Made by a program: the position numbers and the translations under genes
Source of the DNA: Chthoniobacterales bacterium
Lineage (GTDB): Bacteria; Verrucomicrobiota; Verrucomicrobiia; Chthoniobacterales; UBA10450
Length of the DNA: 64,000 nucleotides
NCBI GenBank assembly: GCA_035274845.1
Contig: DATENU010000020.1
Location: forward strand, 124,001-188,000
Direction: 5' to 3'
Part shown: in pieces, positions 1 to 6,804 of the stretch
How the letters are laid out: each line of letters starts with the position of its first letter
Numbering within the stretch: the first letter of the stretch is position 1
The notes under the pieces: model-generated
Seen by the model: the letters and a program-made list of their open reading frames with translations, nothing else
What the model was told of the DNA's origin: nothing
The model's database searches: none

Positions 1-126
1 GATCGATTCGTTAGGCAAGAGCGCCCGTAATGCGCTCACTACCGTCAATCCGCCGATCCCGGAGTCGAAGACGCCAATCGGCTGGGCGGCCCTGTCCGAT
101 CCCGGGTTTGCTCTGTCGCTATTCAC
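1..126 (-). CDS. murI: Glutamate racemase, N-terminal part (cut by window edge)
   Basis: The reverse strand from 126 reads, after a 16-residue polar lead, I-G-V-F-D-S-G-I-G-G-L-T-V, the signature found at the N-terminus of glutamate racemases, which make D-glutamate for peptidoglycan. The aspartate of the D-S-G stretch lies in the conserved active-site region; the two catalytic cysteines would lie outside the window. The most likely start is GTG at 126, which overlaps the stop of the upstream amidase by eight bases (GTGAATAG), so the two genes are probably translationally coupled. Both act on the cell wall. Only about 42 codons are visible, but the motif is distinctive. Confidence 0.85.
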   Translation of the reverse strand, partial: MNSDRANPGSDRAAQPIGVFDSGIGGLTVVSALRALLPNESI

Positions 127-1237
127 CGGCGCTAATCGAAATGGACGGCGGGTGATGTTGCTGTTCGGGGGGCATGTCCGCGCCGAGGGGTTCGCTGATC
201 GGCCGGCCATGAGGCGGCAGCGTCACTTTCGCCACCGCGAAGTTCGCGCCCTGCGTCCGATAATTTACCGCCGCGTTGTAATTCTGAATGCCCTGCGCAA
301 TCGCCACGGCAAGCTGTTGCCGGTAATAACTCGTCGCAATGCGTTCCCCCTCGGCGACGCTGCTGATGAAACCGCCTTCCACCAGCACGGCCGGAATCTT
401 CACATCGCGCAGGACATGAAACCGGGCATGCCGCACGCCGCGGTCGAACGCCGCGAGCTTCGACAAGACGTTTGCGTGGATAGACGCGGTCAACGCGATA
501 TTTCGTTCGTCCTGAACATTTCCGGCATGCCGGGCCACATCGGCCGCCGAGACATGGTGCTCGCTGGACATATTAGAGGTCACTCCTTCTGGGGCCAGCG
601 CGTAAGTTTCCACGCCGGTGGCGTCCCCGGCCGACGAGTTGAAATGAATGCTGACGAAAACCGCGCGCGGAAACCGATTCGCGAAATTTACTCGATCCTC
701 CAGGGAGACAGCGGTATCGGTCGCACGCGTCATTTCAACGCGGTAGCCGGCCCGGATCAATTCCCGGCGAGCGGCCAGGGCGACGTCGAGGGTAAAGAAT
801 TTTTCGCTGCCCCAACTGCTCGAGGCCCCGTTGTCGCTGCCGCCGTGTCCGGGATCGAGCACGACGGTGTCCACCTTCTCCGATCTCGCAATCCGGCTCG
901 GCCTTAGGACCGGCTCAATGATCTTGCTCACATCCATGACTGAGATCAGATCTTCCCCGTTGTTGTTGAGGAGCGGAAAATGGGTGAAGAACCGGACGCC
1001 GTTGATGGAAAGTTCGCTCGTTCCGGCCTGGGCGCGGATCGTGCGCCGCTCGCTGCGAAGCGAGACGGTGCGGCTAACCCGGGTGTATTCGGGGAATTGA
1101 TAGAATTGCGCGACGTTCCCGAAGGTCACGTAAGGCCGGTTGTTCGGCCGCAGGACCGTCCAATCGTCGGCGAATATGGTGCAGACAAAAAGGCCTACGG
1201 TTACGAGCGGCCAAAGGAATTTTTTTGCGGACGACAC
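119..1237 (-). CDS. N-acetylmuramoyl-L-alanine amidase (Amidase_3), exported
   Basis: 372 residues with a signal peptide (residues 1-23, hydrophobic core about 8-22). Residues 25-118 form a beta-rich segment like the N-terminal modules that precede AmiC-type amidases. Residues 122-330 are the zinc amidase domain: D-P-G-H-G-G (His131), Glu145, S-I-H-F-N (His198) and the catalytic glutamate in L-V-E-G-G-F (Glu287) are all present. It should cleave the amide bond between MurNAc and L-Ala in the periplasm during cell separation or wall turnover. It overlaps murI downstream. The tail after residue 335 is Pro/Ser/His-rich and probably disordered. Confidence 0.92.
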   Translation of the reverse strand: MSSAKKFLWPLVTVGLFVCTIFADDWTVLRPNNRPYVTFGNVAQFYQFPEYTRVSRTVSLRSERRTIRAQAGTSELSINGVRFFTHFPLLNNNGEDLISVMDVSKIIEPVLRPSRIARSEKVDTVVLDPGHGGSDNGASSSWGSEKFFTLDVALAARRELIRAGYRVEMTRATDTAVSLEDRVNFANRFPRAVFVSIHFNSSAGDATGVETYALAPEGVTSNMSSEHHVSAADVARHAGNVQDERNIALTASIHANVLSKLAAFDRGVRHARFHVLRDVKIPAVLVEGGFISSVAEGERIATSYYRQQLAVAIAQGIQNYNAAVNYRTQGANFAVAKVTLPPHGRPISEPLGADMPPEQQHHPPSISISAGE

Positions 1238-1380
1238 AGTCAGGAAGCGGTTTAACGCGCGAACGGAAGAGAATGGCGCGAAAGACGAGGTTGGTCGAAT
1301 TGGAAGATCGTCCGATCCAGAAAAAGCATTCCCCTGCGTTTACGGACCGGCCGCCGCGAAATTGGAGCAACCTTCGCGGT

Positions 1381-2496
1381 TCAGTCAGTAGTCAGTCCGA
1401 GGATTTGCTGGCCACTCTTAATTTTCGCTGGGGATTTTCCGGCCGGCAATTCGGTCAGCCCGCGCTGGGCGTCGATCTTAAAAATTGCAATCTGGCGTGC
1501 CAGCGAGGCAACTGCGTACAAAAACCGGCCGTCCTTCGAGAGCACCATATCTTTTGTATCGGGATCTCCCGCTCCCCGCCGATCGACCGAACCCAAAAGA
1601 ACGAGCTTGCCGTCGTCCCGCACGTTGAACCCGCTGATCGTATTGCTGGCGAAATTGGCGGTGTAAAGGGTCTTGCCGTCAGCGGAAAGAGCGGTCCAGC
1701 AAGCAGCCGATCCGTCGGTCGGGTGGGCGGCCCCGTTTTGCGTCAAGCTGCCAGTCTTCGGGTCCACGTCGAAAACGATGATCGAGCTCCGGCGAAAGTT
1801 AGAAACGTAAACGCGGTTCCCCGCTGCATTCCAGGAGAAGCCGACCGGGCCGGACGCACCTGCGGGACGGACGGGAGAGCCAGGGGATTTCTTCAGCGTC
1901 GAGTCCGGTTGAACTTTGAAGCTGTGCACCCGGCTCGTTTCTGCGTCCTGGAAGCCGGAGGTCACTACCACAATTTTTCCGCTGGGATTGAACGCAATCT
2001 GAGCCGGGCCATGATCCTTTGGGAAGGCGATCTTCGACTTGGCGATCGGTTGCAGTTTTCCGTTCCGGTCGATGCGAAAGCCAGTGACATTTGGGGCGGT
2101 CTTGGGGTTGGCAAACGGAGGCGCCTGATTGGCGACGTAGACCAGACCCTTATGCGCGGCGATACTTAGCGGCGCAGGGCCCCCGGAGGCAAAGGGGGAG
2201 CCGGCCACTGGCGTCAGCTTGCCGCCGTCGCCCTTTCGCAGGACTGCAACGCTATCGCTTCCCGGGTTAACGGCGATCACGAAATTACCATGGACGCAAA
2301 TTGCGCCTTGTTGATCGATGTCTCCACCACTCAAACCCTTGCCACCGGTGCGGAAGGGCGAGCCGGGGACCTCCGTCAGGGTTCCGTCGGCTTTGCGCTT
2401 CAGAACCACGACGGCGTTCTCGTTCGTGTCGTTGTTGATGGTGTAGAGAAAGCCAGCTGCTTTTCGTTGGGTTGGGAGAGGGGGCGTCGTTGGCAT
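1381..2496 (-). CDS. Beta-propeller protein of the YncE / lactonase-like type
   Basis: 371 residues if started at the ATG at 2496, which has a good ribosome binding site (GAAGG five bases upstream); the frame stays open another 21 codons to 2559. The protein is a chain of about seven repeats of roughly 45-50 residues with the pattern N-x-x-G-x-x-V-Y-V-x-N and G-x-L-x-x-V-x-G-S-P, typical of YVTN/6-phosphogluconolactonase-like seven-bladed propellers. No signal peptide is seen. The substrate cannot be told from the sequence; many relatives are annotated as lactonases without biochemical support. It is divergent from valS, with about 180 bp of shared upstream DNA between the two starts. Confidence 0.8.
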   Translation of the reverse strand: MPTTPPLPTQRKAAGFLYTINNDTNENAVVVLKRKADGTLTEVPGSPFRTGGKGLSGGDIDQQGAICVHGNFVIAVNPGSDSVAVLRKGDGGKLTPVAGSPFASGGPAPLSIAAHKGLVYVANQAPPFANPKTAPNVTGFRIDRNGKLQPIAKSKIAFPKDHGPAQIAFNPSGKIVVVTSGFQDAETSRVHSFKVQPDSTLKKSPGSPVRPAGASGPVGFSWNAAGNRVYVSNFRRSSIIVFDVDPKTGSLTQNGAAHPTDGSAACWTALSADGKTLYTANFASNTISGFNVRDDGKLVLLGSVDRRGAGDPDTKDMVLSKDGRFLYAVASLARQIAIFKIDAQRGLTELPAGKSPAKIKSGQQILGLTTD

Positions 2497-2678
2497 AATA
2501 TCCTTCTTTCTTGGCGGGATCTTCCGTCGAGGGGTAGCCACCCCGCGAGGAGCACGCAAATCGATTTTTAGGGCAATGCTGCAAATCAGTCAACGCTATA
2601 CCACAACTAGGCGGCCCCGGTGGGGCGTCCGCTTGGTTTTCGTTGCATTCGCCTATCGTGCCCGCATCATTCCTCCCG

Positions 2679-5600
2679 ATGCCTGAGCTGCCGAAAACCT
2701 ACGATCCCAACGCCGTCGAACCGAAATGGTACGCGCGCTGGGAGGAAGCCGGATACTTCCGGGCCGACGTGCATTCAGCGAAGCCGCCGTACTCCATCGT
2801 CATTCCGCCGCCAAACGTCACGGGCATCCTGACGCTGGGCCACGTTCTTAACAACACGATCCAGGACATTCTCGCGCGCCGCGCCCGCATGCAGGGTTTC
2901 GAAGTTCTCTGGCTGCCCGGGACCGATCACGCGGGCGTTGGGACGCAAACGGCGGTCGAGAAATATTTGCGGCAGACGGAAAAGAAGACGCGGCACGACC
3001 TGGGCCGGGAGGAATTTCTGCGGCGCGTGGTAGACTGGACCGAAAAACACGGTGGGATAATTATCACACAACTGAAGCGGCTGGGCGCCTCGTGCGATTG
3101 GTCGCGCCAGCGTTACACGTTTGACGACGGTTACGTTCGCGCGGTCGAGAACGTTTTCATCGATCTTTATCGCAAGGGCTACGTCTACCGCGGCCGGCGA
3201 ATGATCAATTGGGATCCGGCGGCCCAGACCGCGCTTTCCGACGAGGAAGTGATCGCAAGGCCGCAGAAAGGAAAGCTCTATTACGTCCGCTACGAGATGG
3301 TGGACGAGCCGGGTCGCTATCTCGAAGTCGCGACGACGCGTCCGGAAACGATCATGGCCGATACGGGCGTCGCCGTTCATCCCGACGATCCGCGTTACCG
3401 CGAGTTGATTGGCAAACAAGTCTGGCGTCCGCTCGCCCGCGAGAAATTGCCGATCGTGGGCGACGCCGAGATCGACCCGAAATTCGGGACGGGCGTCCTA
3501 AAGGTTACGCCGGCCCACGACACGCTCGATTTCGAGATCGGCGTCCGGCACTCGCTGCCGGTCGTCGATGTTCTGCATCCGGATGGCCGTATTAATTGCC
3601 CCGCGGTCCCGGAGCTGGACGGCTTGGATCGATTTAAGGCGCGGACCAAGGCTGCTGAAATGCTGGCCGAGGCGAACCTCCTCGGGAAAGAAGAACCACA
3701 CGAGAACAATGTCGGGTTCAGTCAGCGGAGTGAAGTGCCGATTGAGCCGCGGTTGAGCGAGCAATGGTTTCTGCGCTATCCGAAAACGAAGGAAGCGCTC
3801 GAGGTGGTGCGCGATCATCTCATCCGGTTCTTCCCGAGGCATTGGGAGAAAGTTTACGCGCAATGGCTGGAGAACATTCGGGACTGGTGCATCAGCCGCC
3901 AGATTTGGTGGGGGCACCGGATTCCGGCCTGGTACAAGGTGGGGCGAGTTTCCAACTTGCCTTCTCGAGACACCCCGCAAATTGCAGACTTTCGCGGGTT
4001 CGATGAGTTCGCGGAAGTCGAAGTCACACGCCGCCGCCTGCCCCATTGGAAACAGGAGGGTGTTACGTACTTCGTTACATTTCGCCTGGCCGACTCAATT
4101 CCGGCGGACAAGCTCGCGTATCTTGAGGAGGAACGCGACCGATGGCTCGCGTCGCACCCCGAACCTTGGACGGAAAATCAAAAGCGCGATTACTATACTC
4201 TCTTCTGTGTTCCGATTGAACGATGGCTTGATGCGGGCTACGGGTCGTGCGTTTTGGCGCGACCGGAGGCCGGCCAGATCGTCGCAAACGCGTTGAAATA
4301 CTTTGATGGCGACCGCTACGAGCTCGGTGAATGGGTGGTGATGCCAAACCACGTCCACGCGATTGTCCGGCCAAAGGCGGAACATTCATTGGGCGATATT
4401 CTGCACTCTTGGAAGCGTTTTACCGCGAAGGAGATTAATCAGTTACTTGGTCGAGAAGGACAATTGTGGCAGCACGAATCCTACGATCACATCGTTCGCG
4501 ACCAAGCCGCGCTGGCACGGATCAAGGCGTACATCGCGCGCAATCCCGAGGGGATCAATGTGGCGCAAGTTTCCAACTTGCGCGGGCAAGCTGGAGAAGT
4601 TGAAAACTTGCGGGGGCAAGCCGGCGGGCAAGTTGAAAACTTGCCCCACACTGAGATTCGGGTTCAACTCGAATCGCCGGGGCCTGATTGGCAGCAGGAT
4701 CCAGATACGCTCGATACCTGGTTTTCGTCCTGGCTCTGGGCCTACGAGACGATGGACGAAGAGACCCGGCGAAAATTTTATCCGACGTCCGCGCTGGTGA
4801 CGGGACCCGACATAATCTTTTTCTGGGTCGCGCGCATGATCATCGCGGGTTTGGAATTCAAACCTGGCAAATCGGAGCGGGTCGAGGACAACATTCCGTT
4901 CCGGGATGTTTTCCTCACCGGGCTGATTCGGGACAAGCAGGGGAGGAAGATGTCGAAATCGTTGGGAAACTCGCCCGACCCGCTCGATTTGATCGCGAAA
5001 TACGGTGCCGATGGATTGCGCTTCGGCCTGATGCGGATCGCGCCGAGCGGCCAGGACATCGCCTTCGACGAAAAACAGATCGAGGAAGGACGGAACTTCG
5101 CCACGAAACTCTGGAACGCCGCGCGGTTCCGCCAGATGCAAAATGTGGCGCAAGTTTTCAACTTGCGATCCGAGTCGGACGGCAAGTTGGAAACTTGCCC
5201 CACAGATTTGTCGATCTACTCGATCGAACTCCTGGCGCGATTCAACGAGTTGCTGGTCGCGGTCGAGGACGCGTATCGCGAATACAAGTTCAACGAAGTA
5301 GCACAGCGCCTCTACGATTTCTTCTGGGGCGATTACTGCGATTGGTTCGTCGAAGCGGCCAAGACCGACATTTTCGCGGAGGACGAAGGGCGAAAGAAAT
5401 CGGTGCTCGCGGTCATGGATTTTGTGCTCTCCGGGTTTCTCCGGCTCCTGCACCCATTCATGCCGCATATCACGGAGGAGCTTTGGTCGCTGCTCGGGTT
5501 CGGTAAGGACACAATCCAGTTCGCGCCATTGCCGGGGCCGGCGTTGGAGGGAGTACCGGATCAGACCGTTTCGCAATCGAGGCAAACGGTCGCCGGGATT

Positions 5601-6035
5601 TACGAGACAATCCAAACGGGCCGGAACCTGCGCGCCGTCTCGCGCGTTCCTTCGAACAAGAAAGCGAATTTCGTTCTTCGGCTGGCGGCTGCGATCGACG
5701 ACCAGGTTGTCCCCACCATCTCGCGCCTTCTTAACGCGGATGAACTGAAGCTCGACTCGAATTTTCAGGCCGAAGCCGGCGTTCCGATGGCAGCCACACC
5801 ACTGGGCGAATTGTTCCTGATTATTGCGACCGCCGACAAGGGCGCGGAACGCGATCGCCTCGACAAGGAGATAGCGCGACTCGAAGGAGAGCTGCGGACT
5901 GTGGAGGCGAAGCTTTCAAACAGCTCGTTCGTCGACCGCGCTCCGGCAGCCGTCGTGGAGGAACACCGGAAGCGGAAGACGGATTTTACCGAACAGTTGT
6001 CGCAGTTGCAGCAGGCGCGGGCAGCAATGGATTGA
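2679..6035 (+). CDS. valS: Valyl-tRNA synthetase with an in-frame RAYT transposase insertion
   Basis: 1118 residues from the ATG at 2679 (a TTG 12 codons earlier is less likely), against about 870-950 for the family. All landmarks of ValRS are in one uninterrupted frame: P-P-P-N-V-T-G followed by a HIGH-type motif reading T-L-G-H (residues 52-55), the editing domain, W-C-I-S-R-Q-I-W-W-G-H-R-I-P-A-W-Y, then D-P-D-T-L-D-T-W-F-S-S, K-M-S-K-S (757-761), the anticodon-binding domain and a C-terminal coiled coil. Between A-W-Y-K and the T-E-I-R-V stretch, residues 421-657 are foreign: a RAYT transposase with REP ends. A second REP pair adds about 20 residues near 823-842. It charges tRNA-Val and is essential, so the gene is presumably functional despite the insertions. 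Its end overlaps a convergent methyltransferase gene by 50 bp. Confidence 0.95.
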   Translation: MPELPKTYDPNAVEPKWYARWEEAGYFRADVHSAKPPYSIVIPPPNVTGILTLGHVLNNTIQDILARRARMQGFEVLWLPGTDHAGVGTQTAVEKYLRQTEKKTRHDLGREEFLRRVVDWTEKHGGIIITQLKRLGASCDWSRQRYTFDDGYVRAVENVFIDLYRKGYVYRGRRMINWDPAAQTALSDEEVIARPQKGKLYYVRYEMVDEPGRYLEVATTRPETIMADTGVAVHPDDPRYRELIGKQVWRPLAREKLPIVGDAEIDPKFGTGVLKVTPAHDTLDFEIGVRHSLPVVDVLHPDGRINCPAVPELDGLDRFKARTKAAEMLAEANLLGKEEPHENNVGFSQRSEVPIEPRLSEQWFLRYPKTKEALEVVRDHLIRFFPRHWEKVYAQWLENIRDWCISRQIWWGHRIPAWYKVGRVSNLPSRDTPQIADFRGFDEFAEVEVTRRRLPHWKQEGVTYFVTFRLADSIPADKLAYLEEERDRWLASHPEPWTENQKRDYYTLFCVPIERWLDAGYGSCVLARPEAGQIVANALKYFDGDRYELGEWVVMPNHVHAIVRPKAEHSLGDILHSWKRFTAKEINQLLGREGQLWQHESYDHIVRDQAALARIKAYIARNPEGINVAQVSNLRGQAGEVENLRGQAGGQVENLPHTEIRVQLESPGPDWQQDPDTLDTWFSSWLWAYETMDEETRRKFYPTSALVTGPDIIFFWVARMIIAGLEFKPGKSERVEDNIPFRDVFLTGLIRDKQGRKMSKSLGNSPDPLDLIAKYGADGLRFGLMRIAPSGQDIAFDEKQIEEGRNFATKLWNAARFRQMQNVAQVFNLRSESDGKLETCPTDLSIYSIELLARFNELLVAVEDAYREYKFNEVAQRLYDFFWGDYCDWFVEAAKTDIFAEDEGRKKSVLAVMDFVLSGFLRLLHPFMPHITEELWSLLGFGKDTIQFAPLPGPALEGVPDQTVSQSRQTVAGIYETIQTGRNLRAVSRVPSNKKANFVLRLAAAIDDQVVPTISRLLNADELKLDSNFQAEAGVPMAATPLGELFLIIATADKGAERDRLDKEIARLEGELRTVEAKLSNSSFVDRAPAAVVEEHRKRKTDFTEQLSQLQQARAAMD
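3939..4649 (+). mobile_element. REP/RAYT element (Y1 HUH transposase) lying in frame inside valS
   Basis: A 711-bp block (exactly 237 codons) bounded by inverted repeats of 23 bp: the left arm (3939-3961) starts GTGGGGCGAGTTTCCAACTT and the right arm (4627-4649) is its complement with two mismatches. Each arm is itself nearly palindromic (AAGTTT..AACTT), as REP sequences are. The encoded domain has the order of a REP-associated tyrosine transposase: R-R-R-L-P-H-W, then T-Y-F-V-T-F-R-L-A-D-S, then V-V-M-P-N-H-V-H-A-I-V (HUH histidines at 4350 and 4356) and H-E-S-Y-D-H-I-V-R-D with the presumed catalytic tyrosine at 4482. There is no stop codon and no strong internal start; possible starts are GTG 3939 and TTG 3957 inside the left repeat. 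Function as a transposase is inferred from intact motifs only. Confidence 0.9.
4560..4649 (+). repeat. REP cluster at the right end of the RAYT element
   Basis: The transposase-coding part ends in a 90-bp cluster of REP half-sites: GTGGCGCAAGTTTCCAACTT at 4560, a related AGTTGAAAACTTGCGGG copy near 4598, and the terminal inverted copy at 4627-4649. They alternate in orientation, as in bacterial interspersed mosaic elements. All are translated as part of valS, giving the repeated peptides V-S-N-L-R-G-Q-A and V-E-N-L. Confidence 0.85.
5145..5203 (+). repeat. Second REP pair inserted in frame in valS
   Basis: A 59-bp element with the same ends as the RAYT element: GTGGCGCAAGTTTTCAACTT at 5145 and the inverted arm GGCAAGTTGGAAACTTGCCC from 5181, separated by about 13 bp. 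It encodes no transposase and looks like a non-autonomous derivative. It is translated as V-A-Q-V-F-N-L-R-S-E-S-D-G-K-L-E-T-C-P within valS, between the catalytic core (W-N-A-A-R-F-R-Q-M) and the anticodon-binding helices (S-I-E-L-L-A-R-F-N-E). The 59 bp alone is not a multiple of three, so one or more extra bases must have been added or lost at the junction. Confidence 0.88.
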
Positions 6036-6732
6036 AGTGGATCCGCTGAGTATGGATTTCCGCTCCTCGGGCTTCGAAATATTCCTTTAATTCCGGCGTG
6101 TAAAGCGAGTCGTCGTACTCGCGGTTGAGCTCGAGACAGATTTGCCCCCCGGGCTCCAGTTGGTGCTCTGCCAGGTCGTTGAGGAAAAATTCCCACTCTG
6201 CGCTGGTCCAAAGCTTGTCGCTCTTGTGGCCGTTGAAGCAAATCATATGCGCCGTGATGACATCGAATTTGCGGCCGAGGTCAGGCAGCGGTTCGAACGC
6301 TTCGATCCGGTAGATCACCCGTTTTACGCCCAGCAGTTCCACCATTTCGGTGAAACCGGGTTCCACATCCAGATCCATCCCCAGAACGTCGTGCCCGAGG
6401 TATTGGCAGATGTAGAGAAAATATCCGGTGCCGCAGCCGATATCGAGGACGCGCTTACGACCTCCGAGATCGAGACCGAGATCGCGGACGCGTTTCAGGT
6501 TGATTTCCATCCAGGTTTGCAGGTCCAGATATTTCGGCCAGTGATCGCCCGGGTCTTCCACGCCATAGCGCTCACAAATCGCGCGAAACTTCTCGGGATC
6601 GACGGTCTTGGTAATCTTGGCCGCGTCAAAACGGAGCGGCGCTCGGCCGAGCACCCATTGCTTCACGTGCCGGCGCGCGCTCGTCACCGCGTCCCCAGTG
6701 AGGACTTTTCGAAGTTTGTAGGATAACTGCAT
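5986..6732 (-). CDS. SAM-dependent class I methyltransferase
   Basis: 248 residues. Motif I reads V-L-D-I-G-C-G-T-G (95-103), followed by an acidic residue at the end of the next strand (L-G-M-D-L-D), the layout of a Rossmann-fold methyltransferase that binds S-adenosylmethionine. A later F-D-V-I-T-A-H-M-I-C-F segment fits motif IV. The first 90 residues are helical and basic. The substrate is unknown. The start ATG at 6732 has AGG a few bases upstream. The 3' end overlaps the convergent valS by 50 bp, so the two transcripts must run into each other. Confidence 0.85.
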   Translation of the reverse strand: MQLSYKLRKVLTGDAVTSARRHVKQWVLGRAPLRFDAAKITKTVDPEKFRAICERYGVEDPGDHWPKYLDLQTWMEINLKRVRDLGLDLGGRKRVLDIGCGTGYFLYICQYLGHDVLGMDLDVEPGFTEMVELLGVKRVIYRIEAFEPLPDLGRKFDVITAHMICFNGHKSDKLWTSAEWEFFLNDLAEHQLEPGGQICLELNREYDDSLYTPELKEYFEARGAEIHTQRIHFNPLLPAPAATATTVR

Positions 6733-6804
6733 GCTTACCTGTTCCTGTTGTCAGCGAGCCATGGTTTCGCCTAAAATCTCATCAGCGCGCATGGGATTCA
6801 ATCG

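Noticed and set aside
3939-4649. valS insert as an intein
   Set aside because: No splice-junction Cys/Ser/Thr at the first residue (it is Val), no terminal His-Asn, and no intein blocks. The sequence clearly matches a RAYT with REP ends.
3939-4649. valS as a broken pseudogene
   Set aside because: The frame is open over the full length, all synthetase motifs lie in it, and the insert is an exact multiple of three. No second valS is visible in the window.
4363-4800. Separate small gene within the RAYT part in another frame
   Set aside because: The transposase frame explains the codon pattern; the alternative translation is Arg/Ser-rich without homology.
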